Position numbers and translations under genes: made by a program | Part shown: positions 24,895 to 33,070 of the stretch, piece after piece | Numbering within the stretch: the stretch's first letter is position 1 | Layout: each line of letters opens with the position of its first letter | From: Candidatus Krumholzibacteriota bacterium | Lineage (GTDB): Bacteria; Krumholzibacteriota; Krumholzibacteriia; LZORAL124-64-63 | Assembly: GCA_022711765.1 (NCBI GenBank) | Contig: JAKLEB010000001.1 | Span: forward strand, 1,594,694-1,658,693 | Length of the DNA: 64,000 nt | Direction of reading: 5' to 3' | The notes under the pieces: generated by a model | Told to the model about the DNA's origin: nothing | The model's input: the letters and a program-made list of their open reading frames with translations, nothing else | Database searches by the model: none

Positions 24895-27543
24895 TCACTC
24901 GGCGACCGTCAGGATTCCCCGCAGGCGAATGTCCTGTGACGACGCACCGACCATGACGCGCGTCGCGCCGGGTTCGAGGACGAGGTTCAGGTCCCGGTCG
25001 AGAAACCTCAGCATCTCGGGCGAGATCGTGAAGCTCACGTCGCGGGCCTCGCCGGCGGCGAGACGGAGGCGGCGGAAGCCCTTGAGCTCGCGGACGGGCC
25101 GCGCCACCGAGGCCAGCTCGTCGCCCAGATAGAGCTGGACCACCTCGTCGCCGGCGCGCCGCCCGGTGTTGGCGACCGTACAGCGGACGATCGCGGTGTC
25201 CGCGGCGCCGATCGCCGGCGGCAGGATGCGCAGGTCGGTGTACCGGAACGTCGTGTAGCTCAACCCGTGGCCGAACGGGAAGAGCGCGCGGCCCGTGAGG
25301 TCGGCGTAGTCGTCGCCGCGTCCCGTGGGTTTGTGGTTGTAGACGAGGGGGAGCTGGCCCTCGGCCACCGGGAAGCTGATCGGCAGACGCCCGGCCGGGT
25401 TCTCGTCGCCGAACAGGACGCCGGCGACGGCGTCGCCGCCCGCCTCGCCGGGGTACCACACGTCCAGGACGGCCGCGACCTCGTCGAGCCAGCCGTCCAT
25501 CGTGACCGCGCTGCCGCCGATGACCACCACGACCGCCGGCGTGCCGGTGGCGGCGACCCGCCGGATGAGCTCCTCCTGCCGGCCCGGCAGCGCCAGGACC
25601 GCCCGGTCGCGAAACTCGCCCTCTTCGATCCCGACCACGATGACGGCGATGTCGCTGCGCGCCGCGAGGTCGACAGCCACGTCGAGGTCGCGGTCGGCGG
25701 TATGGGGCGCGCCGGCGTTCCACACCAGGCGCAGCCACGCGTTGCCCACCGGTTCGTGGTACTCCAGGCGCAGGTCGTACTCGCGGCCGGCCGCGAGGCG
25801 GACCTCGGCGAGACTGGTGCGTCGCGTGACCTTGGTCCAGCGATCGATGAGGACGACGCCGTCGAGACTGAGCCGGTAGCCGTCGTTGCCGTCGATCCCG
25901 AGCTGGACCTCGCCCGTGACCGGCGAGGTGAGGGTGCCGGTCCAGCGCGCGGAATAACCGTCGTACGGGAGGCGCGCGGGGTCTGGAGAGAAGAGGGTCC
26001 ACTGGAAGGCGATCTGCGGGTCGATCCGCGTGAACGCCGGCTCGCCGGCGAGGTCGGGGCTGGCGAAGTATTCGCCGCGGAGGCCGGGGCCGTCCGCACA
26101 CGACAGCTGCGCGGCGGGCACGGCGACCAGCGTCGTCTCGACCCGCGCGCAGCCGCGCGCGTACGCAACGGTCACGTCGCCGCCGGCGCGGGCGGTGACG
26201 CCCGCGAGGATGCTGACGGCCCGGTCGCACGGGGCGCTGTAGCCGCCGAGGCGCCGATCGACGGCGTCGGGGCCGAGGACGGCGATCGAACGGACCCGCG
26301 GCCCGATCGGCAGCGCGTCGCCGTCGTTCGCGAGCAGCACGATGGACTCGACCGCGGCCGTTCGCGCGAGGGCGCGCCGGTCGACTGGCGGCGAGACCGC
26401 GCCCACGTACGGGTTCTCGAAGAGCCCCAGCGCGAACTTGGCGCGCAGCACGCGGGACACGGCGCGGTCGATGATCTCGACCGGGATGCGGCCGTCCAGG
26501 AACGGCGGCTGGAAGAGCGCGTAATGGTCGAAGGACGTCTGGAAGATCACGTCGAGGCCGCCCGCGAAGGCCGTCGCGGCCGCCTCGGCGTAATCGGCCG
26601 CCGTCCGGTGCAGGACGTTGGCGCCGCCGACGGCTCCGGCGTCGGAGATGACGAAACCGGTGAAGCCGAGCTCGTCCTCGAGCAGCGTACCGATGAGCCA
26701 GCTGTTCGCCGTGCATGGCGTGCCGTCGAGCGAGTTGTACGCCGTCATCACCGAGCGCGAGCCGCCGCTTCGGATGCACCCCGCGAACGGCGGCAGGTGG
26801 ATCTCGCGGAGGGAGCGCTCGCTCAGCTGGATCGGATAGCTGTCGCGGCCGCCGTCGCCGACGTTGGCGAGGAAGTGCTTGGGCGTCGTCAGGACGCCGG
26901 CGCGCTCCAGCGGCGTCACGAACGCGACACCCATCGCCGTCGCCAGGAACGGATCCTCGCCGTAGGTCTCCTCGGTGCGACCCCAGCGCACGTCGCTCGC
27001 GACGTTGACGACCGGCGAGAGGACCTGCCGGACGCCCCGCGCCCGGCACTCGGCCGCGATGGCGGCGGCCACGTCGCCCATGAGCGGCGCATCGAACGTG
27101 GCCGCCAGGCCGATCGCCTGCGGGAAGACCGTGGCGCCGGGCTGCACGAGTCCATGCAGGGCCTCGGCGAAGAGGATGACCGGGATGCCGAGGCGGGTCC
27201 GCTCGACGAAGTGGCGCTGGACCGCGTCGGCGCGCGCCGAGGCCCAGGTCGCGTCGGCGCCGCCGGAATCGCCGATCTGGAAGCCGAACGCGCCGTCGGC
27301 GTAACGGTCCAGCTCGCCGTCCTGGCCGCCGGCGAGCATGAACAGCTGCCAGAACTTCTCGCGTGGCGTCATCCGCGCCAGGAGGTCCGCCACGCGCGCG
27401 TCGATGGGCAGGTCGGGATCACGGTAGGGCTCCGCGCGGAGCGGTCCGGCGGCGACGAGAGCCGCGGCGACCAGCACGGCGAAGGCGTCACGGCCGGCCC
27501 GCGCCGCGGCGGGAACAGGTTCGCGGGACATTCCAGGTCGCAC
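24895..27543 (-). CDS. GH3 family beta-glycosidase with inserted PA14 domain
   Basis: 882 residues. The GTG at 27543 is preferred because GGAGGG lies nine bases upstream; an ATG four codons later is possible. A signal peptide precedes a GH3 barrel with T-P-K-H-F-L-A-N, R-W-G-R-T-E-E-T-Y-G-E-D-P-F and the nucleophile D301 in G-F-V-I-S-D-A-G-A-V. A PA14 carbohydrate-binding domain (about 484-620, G-L-R-G-E-Y-F) sits inside the second catalytic domain, as in some beta-glucosidases. V-V-V-I-G-G-S-A-V-T and a C-terminal fibronectin III-like domain complete the family layout. It likely removes terminal beta-linked glucose or xylose from glycans in the periplasm or outside. It is the first gene of the leftward cluster. 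Confidence 0.9.
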   Translation of the reverse strand: MRPGMSREPVPAAARAGRDAFAVLVAAALVAAGPLRAEPYRDPDLPIDARVADLLARMTPREKFWQLFMLAGGQDGELDRYADGAFGFQIGDSGGADATWASARADAVQRHFVERTRLGIPVILFAEALHGLVQPGATVFPQAIGLAATFDAPLMGDVAAAIAAECRARGVRQVLSPVVNVASDVRWGRTEETYGEDPFLATAMGVAFVTPLERAGVLTTPKHFLANVGDGGRDSYPIQLSERSLREIHLPPFAGCIRSGGSRSVMTAYNSLDGTPCTANSWLIGTLLEDELGFTGFVISDAGAVGGANVLHRTAADYAEAAATAFAGGLDVIFQTSFDHYALFQPPFLDGRIPVEIIDRAVSRVLRAKFALGLFENPYVGAVSPPVDRRALARTAAVESIVLLANDGDALPIGPRVRSIAVLGPDAVDRRLGGYSAPCDRAVSILAGVTARAGGDVTVAYARGCARVETTLVAVPAAQLSCADGPGLRGEYFASPDLAGEPAFTRIDPQIAFQWTLFSPDPARLPYDGYSARWTGTLTSPVTGEVQLGIDGNDGYRLSLDGVVLIDRWTKVTRRTSLAEVRLAAGREYDLRLEYHEPVGNAWLRLVWNAGAPHTADRDLDVAVDLAARSDIAVIVVGIEEGEFRDRAVLALPGRQEELIRRVAATGTPAVVVVIGGSAVTMDGWLDEVAAVLDVWYPGEAGGDAVAGVLFGDENPAGRLPISFPVAEGQLPLVYNHKPTGRGDDYADLTGRALFPFGHGLSYTTFRYTDLRILPPAIGAADTAIVRCTVANTGRRAGDEVVQLYLGDELASVARPVRELKGFRRLRLAAGEARDVSFTISPEMLRFLDRDLNLVLEPGATRVMVGASSQDIRLRGILTVAE

Positions 27544-27744
27544 GACGGCAAGCCCTCCGGACGCCGAGACTACCAGACTTGCGACGAACAACCTAGCCCG
27601 GAGGTCGTGGCGCCGGAGAAGTCGGCGCAGGCGGGCGGCGGGCGCCCTCCTGCGCCGAGGTCGCCGTCGCGCCGGCGTGCGCCCTCGCCGGATCGCCGCT
27701 ATGCTGTCCGGCGACGTCGGACCAGCCAACGAGAGGTTCTTCCC

Positions 27745-27957
27745 ATGAAGCTCAGCGCGCGCAACGTTTTGAAGGGCAAAATCAAGTCGATCGGCGAGGG
27801 TGTCGTCAACAACGAGGTCGTCATCGAGCTCGCCGGCGGGGAGACCATCGTATCGATCATCACCAAGCAGGCGTGCGAGTCGCTCGGCCTCGCCGTCGGC
27901 AAGCCGGCGTACGCGGTGATCAAGGCGTCCAGCGTCATGGTCGGCGTCGATCACTGA
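27745..27957 (+). CDS. Mop-type molybdate/tungstate-binding protein (molbindin)
   Basis: 70 residues, which is the usual size of a single TOBE/Mop domain. M-K-L-S-A-R-N-V-L-K-G-K-I-K-S-I, G-V-V-N-N-E-V-V-I-E and the final A-V-I-K-A-S-S-V-M-V-G are diagnostic. These proteins assemble into hexamers that store or buffer molybdate in the cytoplasm. No mod transporter or molybdoenzyme gene lies nearby. GAGAGG is the likely SD. Confidence 0.92.
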   Translation: MKLSARNVLKGKIKSIGEGVVNNEVVIELAGGETIVSIITKQACESLGLAVGKPAYAVIKASSVMVGVDH

Positions 27958-28449
27958 GCCGGCCGGCGAGCGCCGGCCGTCGCGGCGCCGCGTGGCGATG
28001 GTCCAGACCGGCGGCGGCCGGGCGGTGACCGCGACCGCCGGGTCGATCCTCGCCGACGCGCTGCGATCCTCCCTGGCCCGCGAGAGGGAGTCGCATCCCT
28101 CCCGCGCCGTCCATTGCCCGCCAAAGACGAGTCGCCGCGTCGTCCCCGGTATGCTCTGGCCCAATTCGAAGTTGCGCGCGCTGCGCCGATGAGACTCTTT
28201 TGTCCGGGAGAACCATCGTGATATAATGCCGTCCGATCCAGGTCGGATCGTGTCGTTATTATCCGGGCGGCCGGGATCGCCTGGACTCGCTGGTGAGTTC
28301 GATTCGACGGCGACGGTCACCATGGCCGTGATTTCTTGACTGGAGCCACTACCGGACGCGGGGGACAGACCGCATCATTACCTGTCAGGCCAGCGGTGGG
28401 ATCGGCGATCGATCAGGCGTTCGCACGGGATCAATTCAGGAGGACCGAC
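27958..28449. other. intergenic region with long 5' leader
   Basis: 492 bp between the Mop gene and the FGE-like lipoprotein gene. It contains a perfect TATAAT (28222-28227) and a leader of about 215 nt. A 66-codon open frame here lacks an SD and recognisable sequence, so I do not call it. No riboswitch motif was recognised. Confidence 0.5.
28200..28227 (+). promoter_or_regulatory. sigma-70-like promoter with consensus TATAAT
   Basis: -35 TTGTCC (28200-28205), 16-nt spacer, -10 TATAAT (28222-28227). The predicted start near 28234 leaves about 215 nt of untranslated leader before the lipoprotein gene. Confidence 0.55.
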
Positions 28450-30360
28450 ATGGTGAGGCGATCGACACGGCTAACCGGACTACTCGTGGTATGCCTGCTC
28501 ATCTCGCTCGCAGGCTGCGGCGATAATCTCGGCTTGATCCCGCCGGAATCCGCGACGGGAACGGTGGTCGTCGATCCTTCGCCCGACCTCCTCTACGCGC
28601 CGTGGACGCTCACCGGCCCGGACGACTTCATCCGGAGCAGCGATGGCGACGACGTGTTCGAAAGGGTCGCGCCGGGGACGTATACGATCACCTGGGGACA
28701 GGTCGACGGGTACATCACGCCGGCGGTCGAATCCCAGTCGCTGCAACCCAATTCGACCGTGACCTTCAGCGGGAACTACGTGGCCGGCGGGGGAACCGGC
28801 ACGATCGTGATCCACCAGATTCCCGACGACCTGGCGGGAGCCGGGTGGTCGCTCGTGGGACCGCAGAGCGAAACCGGCTCGGGGAGCACGACACTTGGCG
28901 ACATGCCGGTCGGCGATTACCTGGTCGTCTGGACCGATGTGAGCGGCTACGCGATTCCGATCAGCACGCCCCAGACGCTGGATGATAACGAGACCATCAC
29001 CTTCGTGGGGGAATACGTCGAAGCGGGCACGATCCAGATCTTCCAGACTCCGGCCGACCTGCCGGCAGCTGGGTGGTCGTTGACCGGACCGCTGGGGTTC
29101 GCCGAGACCGGGTCCGGCAACGCGACCCTGACCCGGGTGCCGGTCGGCGACTACACTCTGAGCTGGGCCGAGGTGGTCGCCTATACGACGCCCCCGGACT
29201 CGACGCAGACACTCGAGGCAGACGGCGTGATCACGTTCAGCGGGACCTATGAGGTCGCGCTGGGTACGATCGTGATCAACCAGACTCCCGACGGATTGCC
29301 CGGTGCGAGCTGGACGCTGTCCGGTCCGTTGGGGTACGAGGAGACGGGTTCCGGCGACGCGTCGCTGCCGTACCTTCCCGTCGGCCTCTATACGCTGACC
29401 TGGGGCGCTGTGAGCGGCTACCTCAAGCCGCCGGCCCTGACCCTGGGTGTGGCCATGAACGCCGCGACCACGTTCCCGGGGACCTACGTGCAGGTCGGCA
29501 ATTTCGTCCTGTGCGAGGGCGGCACCTTCACCATGGGCAGCCCGACGGACGAGCCGCGGCGGATCGCGGACGAGGCGCAGCATCAGGTGACCCTCAGCCG
29601 CAACGTCTATATCCAGACCACCGAGGTGACGAACCGCCAGTACCTGGAGCTGGCGCAGTGGGCGGTCGAAAGCGGTCATGCGATGGTCACGAGCGACAAC
29701 CTCTACGACAACGTCGACAGTTCCGTGCAGGTGCTGCTCCGCCTCAGCTCGAGTTTCTGCGAGATCGAATACGTCAACGGGGTCTTCCGCACGGACTATC
29801 CCAATCGCCCGGTGCAGGAGGTGACCTGGTACGGAGCGGCGGCGTACTGCGATTGGATCAACAAGCACGAAGAGCTGCCGCTCGCTTACGACCATCGGGA
29901 TTGGCGGTGCAACGATGGCGACCCGTACGGGGCGGTCGGCTACCGCTTGCCGACGGAGGCCGAGTGGGAATTCGCCTGCCGGGCGGGCGGCGCGGCCGCG
30001 TTCGCCAACGGGCCGATCACGTCCTTCGATTGCAGCCCGATCGAACCGAACCTCAATCTGCTGGGCTGGTACTGCGGAAACGCCGGCGCCTCGGCTCACT
30101 CCGTCGCGCAGAAAGGGCCCAACGATTGGGGCCTGTACGACATGCACGGGAATCTCTGGGAGTGGTGCAACGACTGGTACGGCTCCTACGGTGGCGATGC
30201 GACGGATCCGGTGGGCCCCTCGTTGGGCGAATACCGCGTGATCCGCGGTGGCGCCTGGAACACTTACGCCCAGTGGTGCCGTTCGGCGTTCCGGCGCGGC
30301 TGGAGCGTGTCCGGTTCGTACAATTGCGTCGGCTTCCGGACGGTGAGAACGGCCGAGTGA
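28450..30360 (+). CDS. lipoprotein with four PEGA-like repeats and a C-terminal FGE/SUMF1-like domain
   Basis: 636 residues. The lipobox S-L-A-G-C23 gives a lipid-anchored protein. Four repeats of about 78 residues (about 35-350) follow, each starting G-T-[IV]-x-[IV] and ending T-F-x-G-x-Y, with W-[ST]-L-x-G-P and P-V-G-x-Y inside. Residues about 355-636 are a formylglycine-generating-enzyme-like domain: G-G-T-F-T-M-G-S, Y-R-L-P-T-E-A-E-W-E-F-A, M-H-G-N-L-W-E-W-C, V-I-R-G-G-A-W. True sulfatase activators need a C-x4-C pair near the end, but here Q-W-C-R-S-A has no partner cysteine five residues before it. A structural or different enzymatic role is therefore likelier. GGAGG precedes the ATG. 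Confidence 0.85.
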   Translation: MVRRSTRLTGLLVVCLLISLAGCGDNLGLIPPESATGTVVVDPSPDLLYAPWTLTGPDDFIRSSDGDDVFERVAPGTYTITWGQVDGYITPAVESQSLQPNSTVTFSGNYVAGGGTGTIVIHQIPDDLAGAGWSLVGPQSETGSGSTTLGDMPVGDYLVVWTDVSGYAIPISTPQTLDDNETITFVGEYVEAGTIQIFQTPADLPAAGWSLTGPLGFAETGSGNATLTRVPVGDYTLSWAEVVAYTTPPDSTQTLEADGVITFSGTYEVALGTIVINQTPDGLPGASWTLSGPLGYEETGSGDASLPYLPVGLYTLTWGAVSGYLKPPALTLGVAMNAATTFPGTYVQVGNFVLCEGGTFTMGSPTDEPRRIADEAQHQVTLSRNVYIQTTEVTNRQYLELAQWAVESGHAMVTSDNLYDNVDSSVQVLLRLSSSFCEIEYVNGVFRTDYPNRPVQEVTWYGAAAYCDWINKHEELPLAYDHRDWRCNDGDPYGAVGYRLPTEAEWEFACRAGGAAAFANGPITSFDCSPIEPNLNLLGWYCGNAGASAHSVAQKGPNDWGLYDMHGNLWEWCNDWYGSYGGDATDPVGPSLGEYRVIRGGAWNTYAQWCRSAFRRGWSVSGSYNCVGFRTVRTAE

Positions 30361-30370
30361 GCCTCGAGAG

Positions 30371-30395
30371 CGGCAGCCGCGTCCAGCGGCTGCCG
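30371..30395 (+). terminator. hairpin after the FGE-like lipoprotein gene
   Basis: CGGCAGCCG and its exact complement flank a seven-base loop, starting 10 bases after the stop. The T-run is absent. Confidence 0.55.
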
Positions 30396-30495
30396 TGACG
30401 GCGACCCAGGTCGCGGCACCGCGCCTGCCGGCGCGGCGGCCGTCGCCGATCGGTACGCAGGCGGACCTCCGGGGTCGGCGTCGGCTCCGATCGCC

Positions 30496-31350
30496 CTATC
30501 CTTCCCGGAACACGTCGTAGACCGCCGAGAAGTCCTCCCGCGCCCGTCCCTTCAGGATCAGGCGCGCGTACTGCTCCTTCACGACGCCTGCCAGGTGCTG
30601 CGGCCGACCGATCTCGCGGGCGAGGTCCTGCAGGCAGTGCAGGTCCTTGTGAATCGTGCCGACCGCGAACTGGGGCGACCAGTCGCGATCCAGCAGCTTC
30701 TGGCGCTTGGCGTCGAGCACGAGCGATTTGCCGGCGCCGTCGCCGAGGATCGCGACCGCGCGGGTGCGGTCGATCCCGGCGGCCTCGGCCGTGGCGAGCG
30801 CCTCGCCGAGGACGGCCATGAACGTGGCGAGGCAGAGGTTGTTGACGAGCTTCATCCGGGTGGCGAGGCCGGGCGCGCCGAGCACGTGGATCGTGGCTGC
30901 GAGCCTGTCGAGCAGCGGTCGCGCAGCCTCGACGTCGGCTGGCTCGCCGCTCGCCATCACGACCAGCTCGCCCCTGCTCGCAGGGACCACGCTGCCCGCC
31001 ACCGGCGCCTCGACGTACCTCGCGCCCTTCTGGCGGCAGAGCTGGTGGAAGAGGAGCACCGGCGCGTGGTGGTTCGTCGTGGTGTCGATGACCAGCTTGC
31101 CGGCGCAGTCACCGGACAAGAGGCCACGCTCGCCGCGCAGGACCAGCTCGACGGCGTCGCTGTCCGCGAGGCTCATCACGACCGCGGGAACCGCCGAGAT
31201 CAGCTCGGCGGGGTGAGCCGCCGACCGGCCCCCGAAGGCCGCCGCCTTCGCCGCGGTGCGGTTCCAGACCGTGAGGTCGACGCCCGTCTCGCGCAGCCGT
31301 CCCGCCATGGCGCGGCCGAGGTTGCCCAGTCCGATGAATCCGGCTTGCAT
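30496..31350 (-). CDS. beta-hydroxyacid dehydrogenase (3-hydroxyisobutyrate dehydrogenase-like)
   Basis: 284 residues, the normal family length. The NAD(P)-binding G-F-I-G-L-G-N-L-G begins the protein. E-A-P-V-A-G-S at about 114-120 is the substrate-binding segment, though the usual D-A-P-V-S-G-G is altered. K167 in M-K-L-V-N-N is the catalytic lysine. These enzymes oxidise 3-hydroxy acids, or reduce succinic semialdehyde and glyoxylate, in the cytoplasm. The substrate cannot be read from sequence. GGGAG precedes the ATG. It diverges from the glycosyltransferase gene over a 100-bp gap. Confidence 0.88.
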   Translation of the reverse strand: MQAGFIGLGNLGRAMAGRLRETGVDLTVWNRTAAKAAAFGGRSAAHPAELISAVPAVVMSLADSDAVELVLRGERGLLSGDCAGKLVIDTTTNHHAPVLLFHQLCRQKGARYVEAPVAGSVVPASRGELVVMASGEPADVEAARPLLDRLAATIHVLGAPGLATRMKLVNNLCLATFMAVLGEALATAEAAGIDRTRAVAILGDGAGKSLVLDAKRQKLLDRDWSPQFAVGTIHKDLHCLQDLAREIGRPQHLAGVVKEQYARLILKGRAREDFSAVYDVFREG

Positions 31351-31412
31351 CAGCGCTCCCTTCGGGTGGTCCGCCGGCAGGATAATCCGTTCCGCGCCGC
31401 TTGCCCACTCCG

Positions 31413-31441
31413 TTGACAGCGGCGCCCGGCGCCCTCACATT
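31413..31441 (+). promoter_or_regulatory. promoter with consensus TTGACA, start near the ATG of the GT-C gene
   Basis: -35 TTGACA (31413-31418), 17-nt spacer, -10 CACATT (31436-31441). Transcription would begin only about three bases before the ATG at 31451, so the message may be leaderless. Confidence 0.45.
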
Positions 31442-31450
31442 GGTCCGACC

Positions 31451-33013
31451 ATGGACCGGTCTCTCGTCCGTAGACGCCCGCTGGTCGTCGTGGGCCTCGT
31501 GCTCTTCCTCGCCGTCTGGCTGAAGAACGCGTGGGTCTGCGACGACGCCTACATCAACTTCCGTTCGCTCGAGCAACTGCGCGCCGGACACGGGCCGATT
31601 TGGAATCCCCACGAGCGCGTCCAGGTCTACACCAGCGTGCTCTGGTACTGGCTGCAGGCGCCGCTGCGCCTGGTGTCGCCCGACGTCTACCTGAACGTCC
31701 TCGCGCTGTCGCTAGCCTGCTCGCTCGGACTGCTGGCGGTGACGCGGCGGCTCGTGCCCAACCCCACGGCCTGGCTCTGCCTCATCGGGCTCATGGTCGG
31801 CGCCGGCGGCTTCATGGATTTCACCAGCTCCGGTCTCGAGAATCCGTTGCTCCTCGTCGCGACCGCCGTGCTCTGCGACCGCTACCTCGCGGCGATGGCG
31901 CTCTCCGCGGGCGATCCCGGCGCCGCGGCGGCGGTCCGCCGCCTGCTCGTCGCCGCCGGCTGGTCGCTGCTGGTGCGGCACGACCTCGTCGTATTCTGGC
32001 TGCCGCCGGCCGCCCAGGCGATCTGGCGTCATCGTCGGGCAGCGGGCGTCCGGACGTGGCTGCGGTGGCTCGCGATCGCGGCGGCGCCCCTCGCCGCCTG
32101 GAGCGCGTTCGCGGTCTTCTACTACGGCTCCCCCTGGCCGAACGCGGCCCTCGCCAAGCTCGCGCTCGGCGTGCCCGTCCGCGAGCTGTTGCCGCAGGGG
32201 CTGCGTTACCTCGGCGCGACGCTGCGCGATCCGGTCCTGCCGGTGGTCATCGTGGCCGGCACGATCGCGGCGCTCGCGCGTCCCGCGACGATCGCGCTGG
32301 CGCTCGGCGCGTCGCTGCACGTGGCCTACCTCGTGCGAGCAGGCGGGGATTTCATGCAGGGCCGGATGCTCGGCGCGGTCTTCCTGGTCATGGCAGTGGT
32401 CCTCGCGCGCGCGCTCGCGGACCGCGGGCCGCAGCTGCGCCGGGCCGCGGCCGCGGCCGCCTTCGTGACCGCGGTCCTGCTGCCGCGTACGCCGCTCAAC
32501 ACCGGCTCCGGCCTCGACCAGCAGGACTTCCCCGATGGCATCGCCGATGAGCGCGCCTACTACTTCCAGGCGACGTCGCTGTGGGTGCGCCTGCGCACGC
32601 CTGCCGGCGAGTTTCCACCGCACGAGTGGGCGCGCGACGGCCGCCGCGAGCGCAATCGCGACGCGCCGGTGGTCGGCTCCCCCAATGTCGGGTTCTTCGG
32701 CTACCTGGCGGGCGTCGACAAGATCGTCGTCGACCGCTACGCCATCGCGGACCCGTTTCTTTCGCGCATCCCGGTCGGCACGCTGGCGGACGACTGGCGA
32801 CCGGGGCACGTGCGGCGGCCTGCGCCGCCCGGCTACGCGGCGAGCTTGCGGTACGAGGCCAACGACCTGAAGGACCCGGCGCTGCAGGCGCTGTACGAGG
32901 ATGTGCGCCTGGCGACCTCGGCGCCGCTCCTCGCGCGCGGCCGGGCCGGGGCGATCTGGCGCCTCACTACGGGAGCGCACGGAAGGCGCGGCGGGATGGT
33001 CGATCCGCCCTGA
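31451..33013 (+). CDS. polytopic GT-C glycosyltransferase (arabinofuranosyltransferase AftB-like)
   Basis: 520 residues with about ten hydrophobic helices in the first 350. After the first helix comes C-D31... read as V-C-D-D-A-Y-I-N-F-R, then N-P-H-E-R-V-Q-V-Y-T-S. The acidic D-D-x-Y-I-x-F-R loop is typical of GT-C enzymes that use lipid-linked sugars and of AftB-like proteins. The C-terminal 170 residues form a periplasmic domain. It likely adds a sugar to a surface polysaccharide or glycoprotein; donor and acceptor are unknown. No SD is visible, and the predicted transcription start lies almost at the ATG. Confidence 0.75.
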   Translation: MDRSLVRRRPLVVVGLVLFLAVWLKNAWVCDDAYINFRSLEQLRAGHGPIWNPHERVQVYTSVLWYWLQAPLRLVSPDVYLNVLALSLACSLGLLAVTRRLVPNPTAWLCLIGLMVGAGGFMDFTSSGLENPLLLVATAVLCDRYLAAMALSAGDPGAAAAVRRLLVAAGWSLLVRHDLVVFWLPPAAQAIWRHRRAAGVRTWLRWLAIAAAPLAAWSAFAVFYYGSPWPNAALAKLALGVPVRELLPQGLRYLGATLRDPVLPVVIVAGTIAALARPATIALALGASLHVAYLVRAGGDFMQGRMLGAVFLVMAVVLARALADRGPQLRRAAAAAAFVTAVLLPRTPLNTGSGLDQQDFPDGIADERAYYFQATSLWVRLRTPAGEFPPHEWARDGRRERNRDAPVVGSPNVGFFGYLAGVDKIVVDRYAIADPFLSRIPVGTLADDWRPGHVRRPAPPGYAASLRYEANDLKDPALQALYEDVRLATSAPLLARGRAGAIWRLTTGAHGRRGGMVDPP

Positions 33014-33070
33014 CGCCCGGTCGTCTCATCCCTGCGGATTCGACGACCGGGCCGGGTCGCGCGATGCTGC

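Noticed and set aside
19521..24956. Long open frame on the plus strand opposite the glycosidase genes (1811 codons)
   Set aside because: It lies antisense to well-supported genes with signal peptides, catalytic motifs and SD sites. Its translation is low-complexity Arg/Ala/Gly text typical of GC-rich antisense frames.
25267..27957. Plus-strand open frame of 896 codons opposite the GH3 gene
   Set aside because: Antisense shadow of a clear GH3 enzyme; only its last 71 codons (the Mop gene) are real.
27992..28192. 66-codon frame between the Mop and FGE-like genes
   Set aside because: No SD, no homology seen, and it ends just before the TATAAT promoter.
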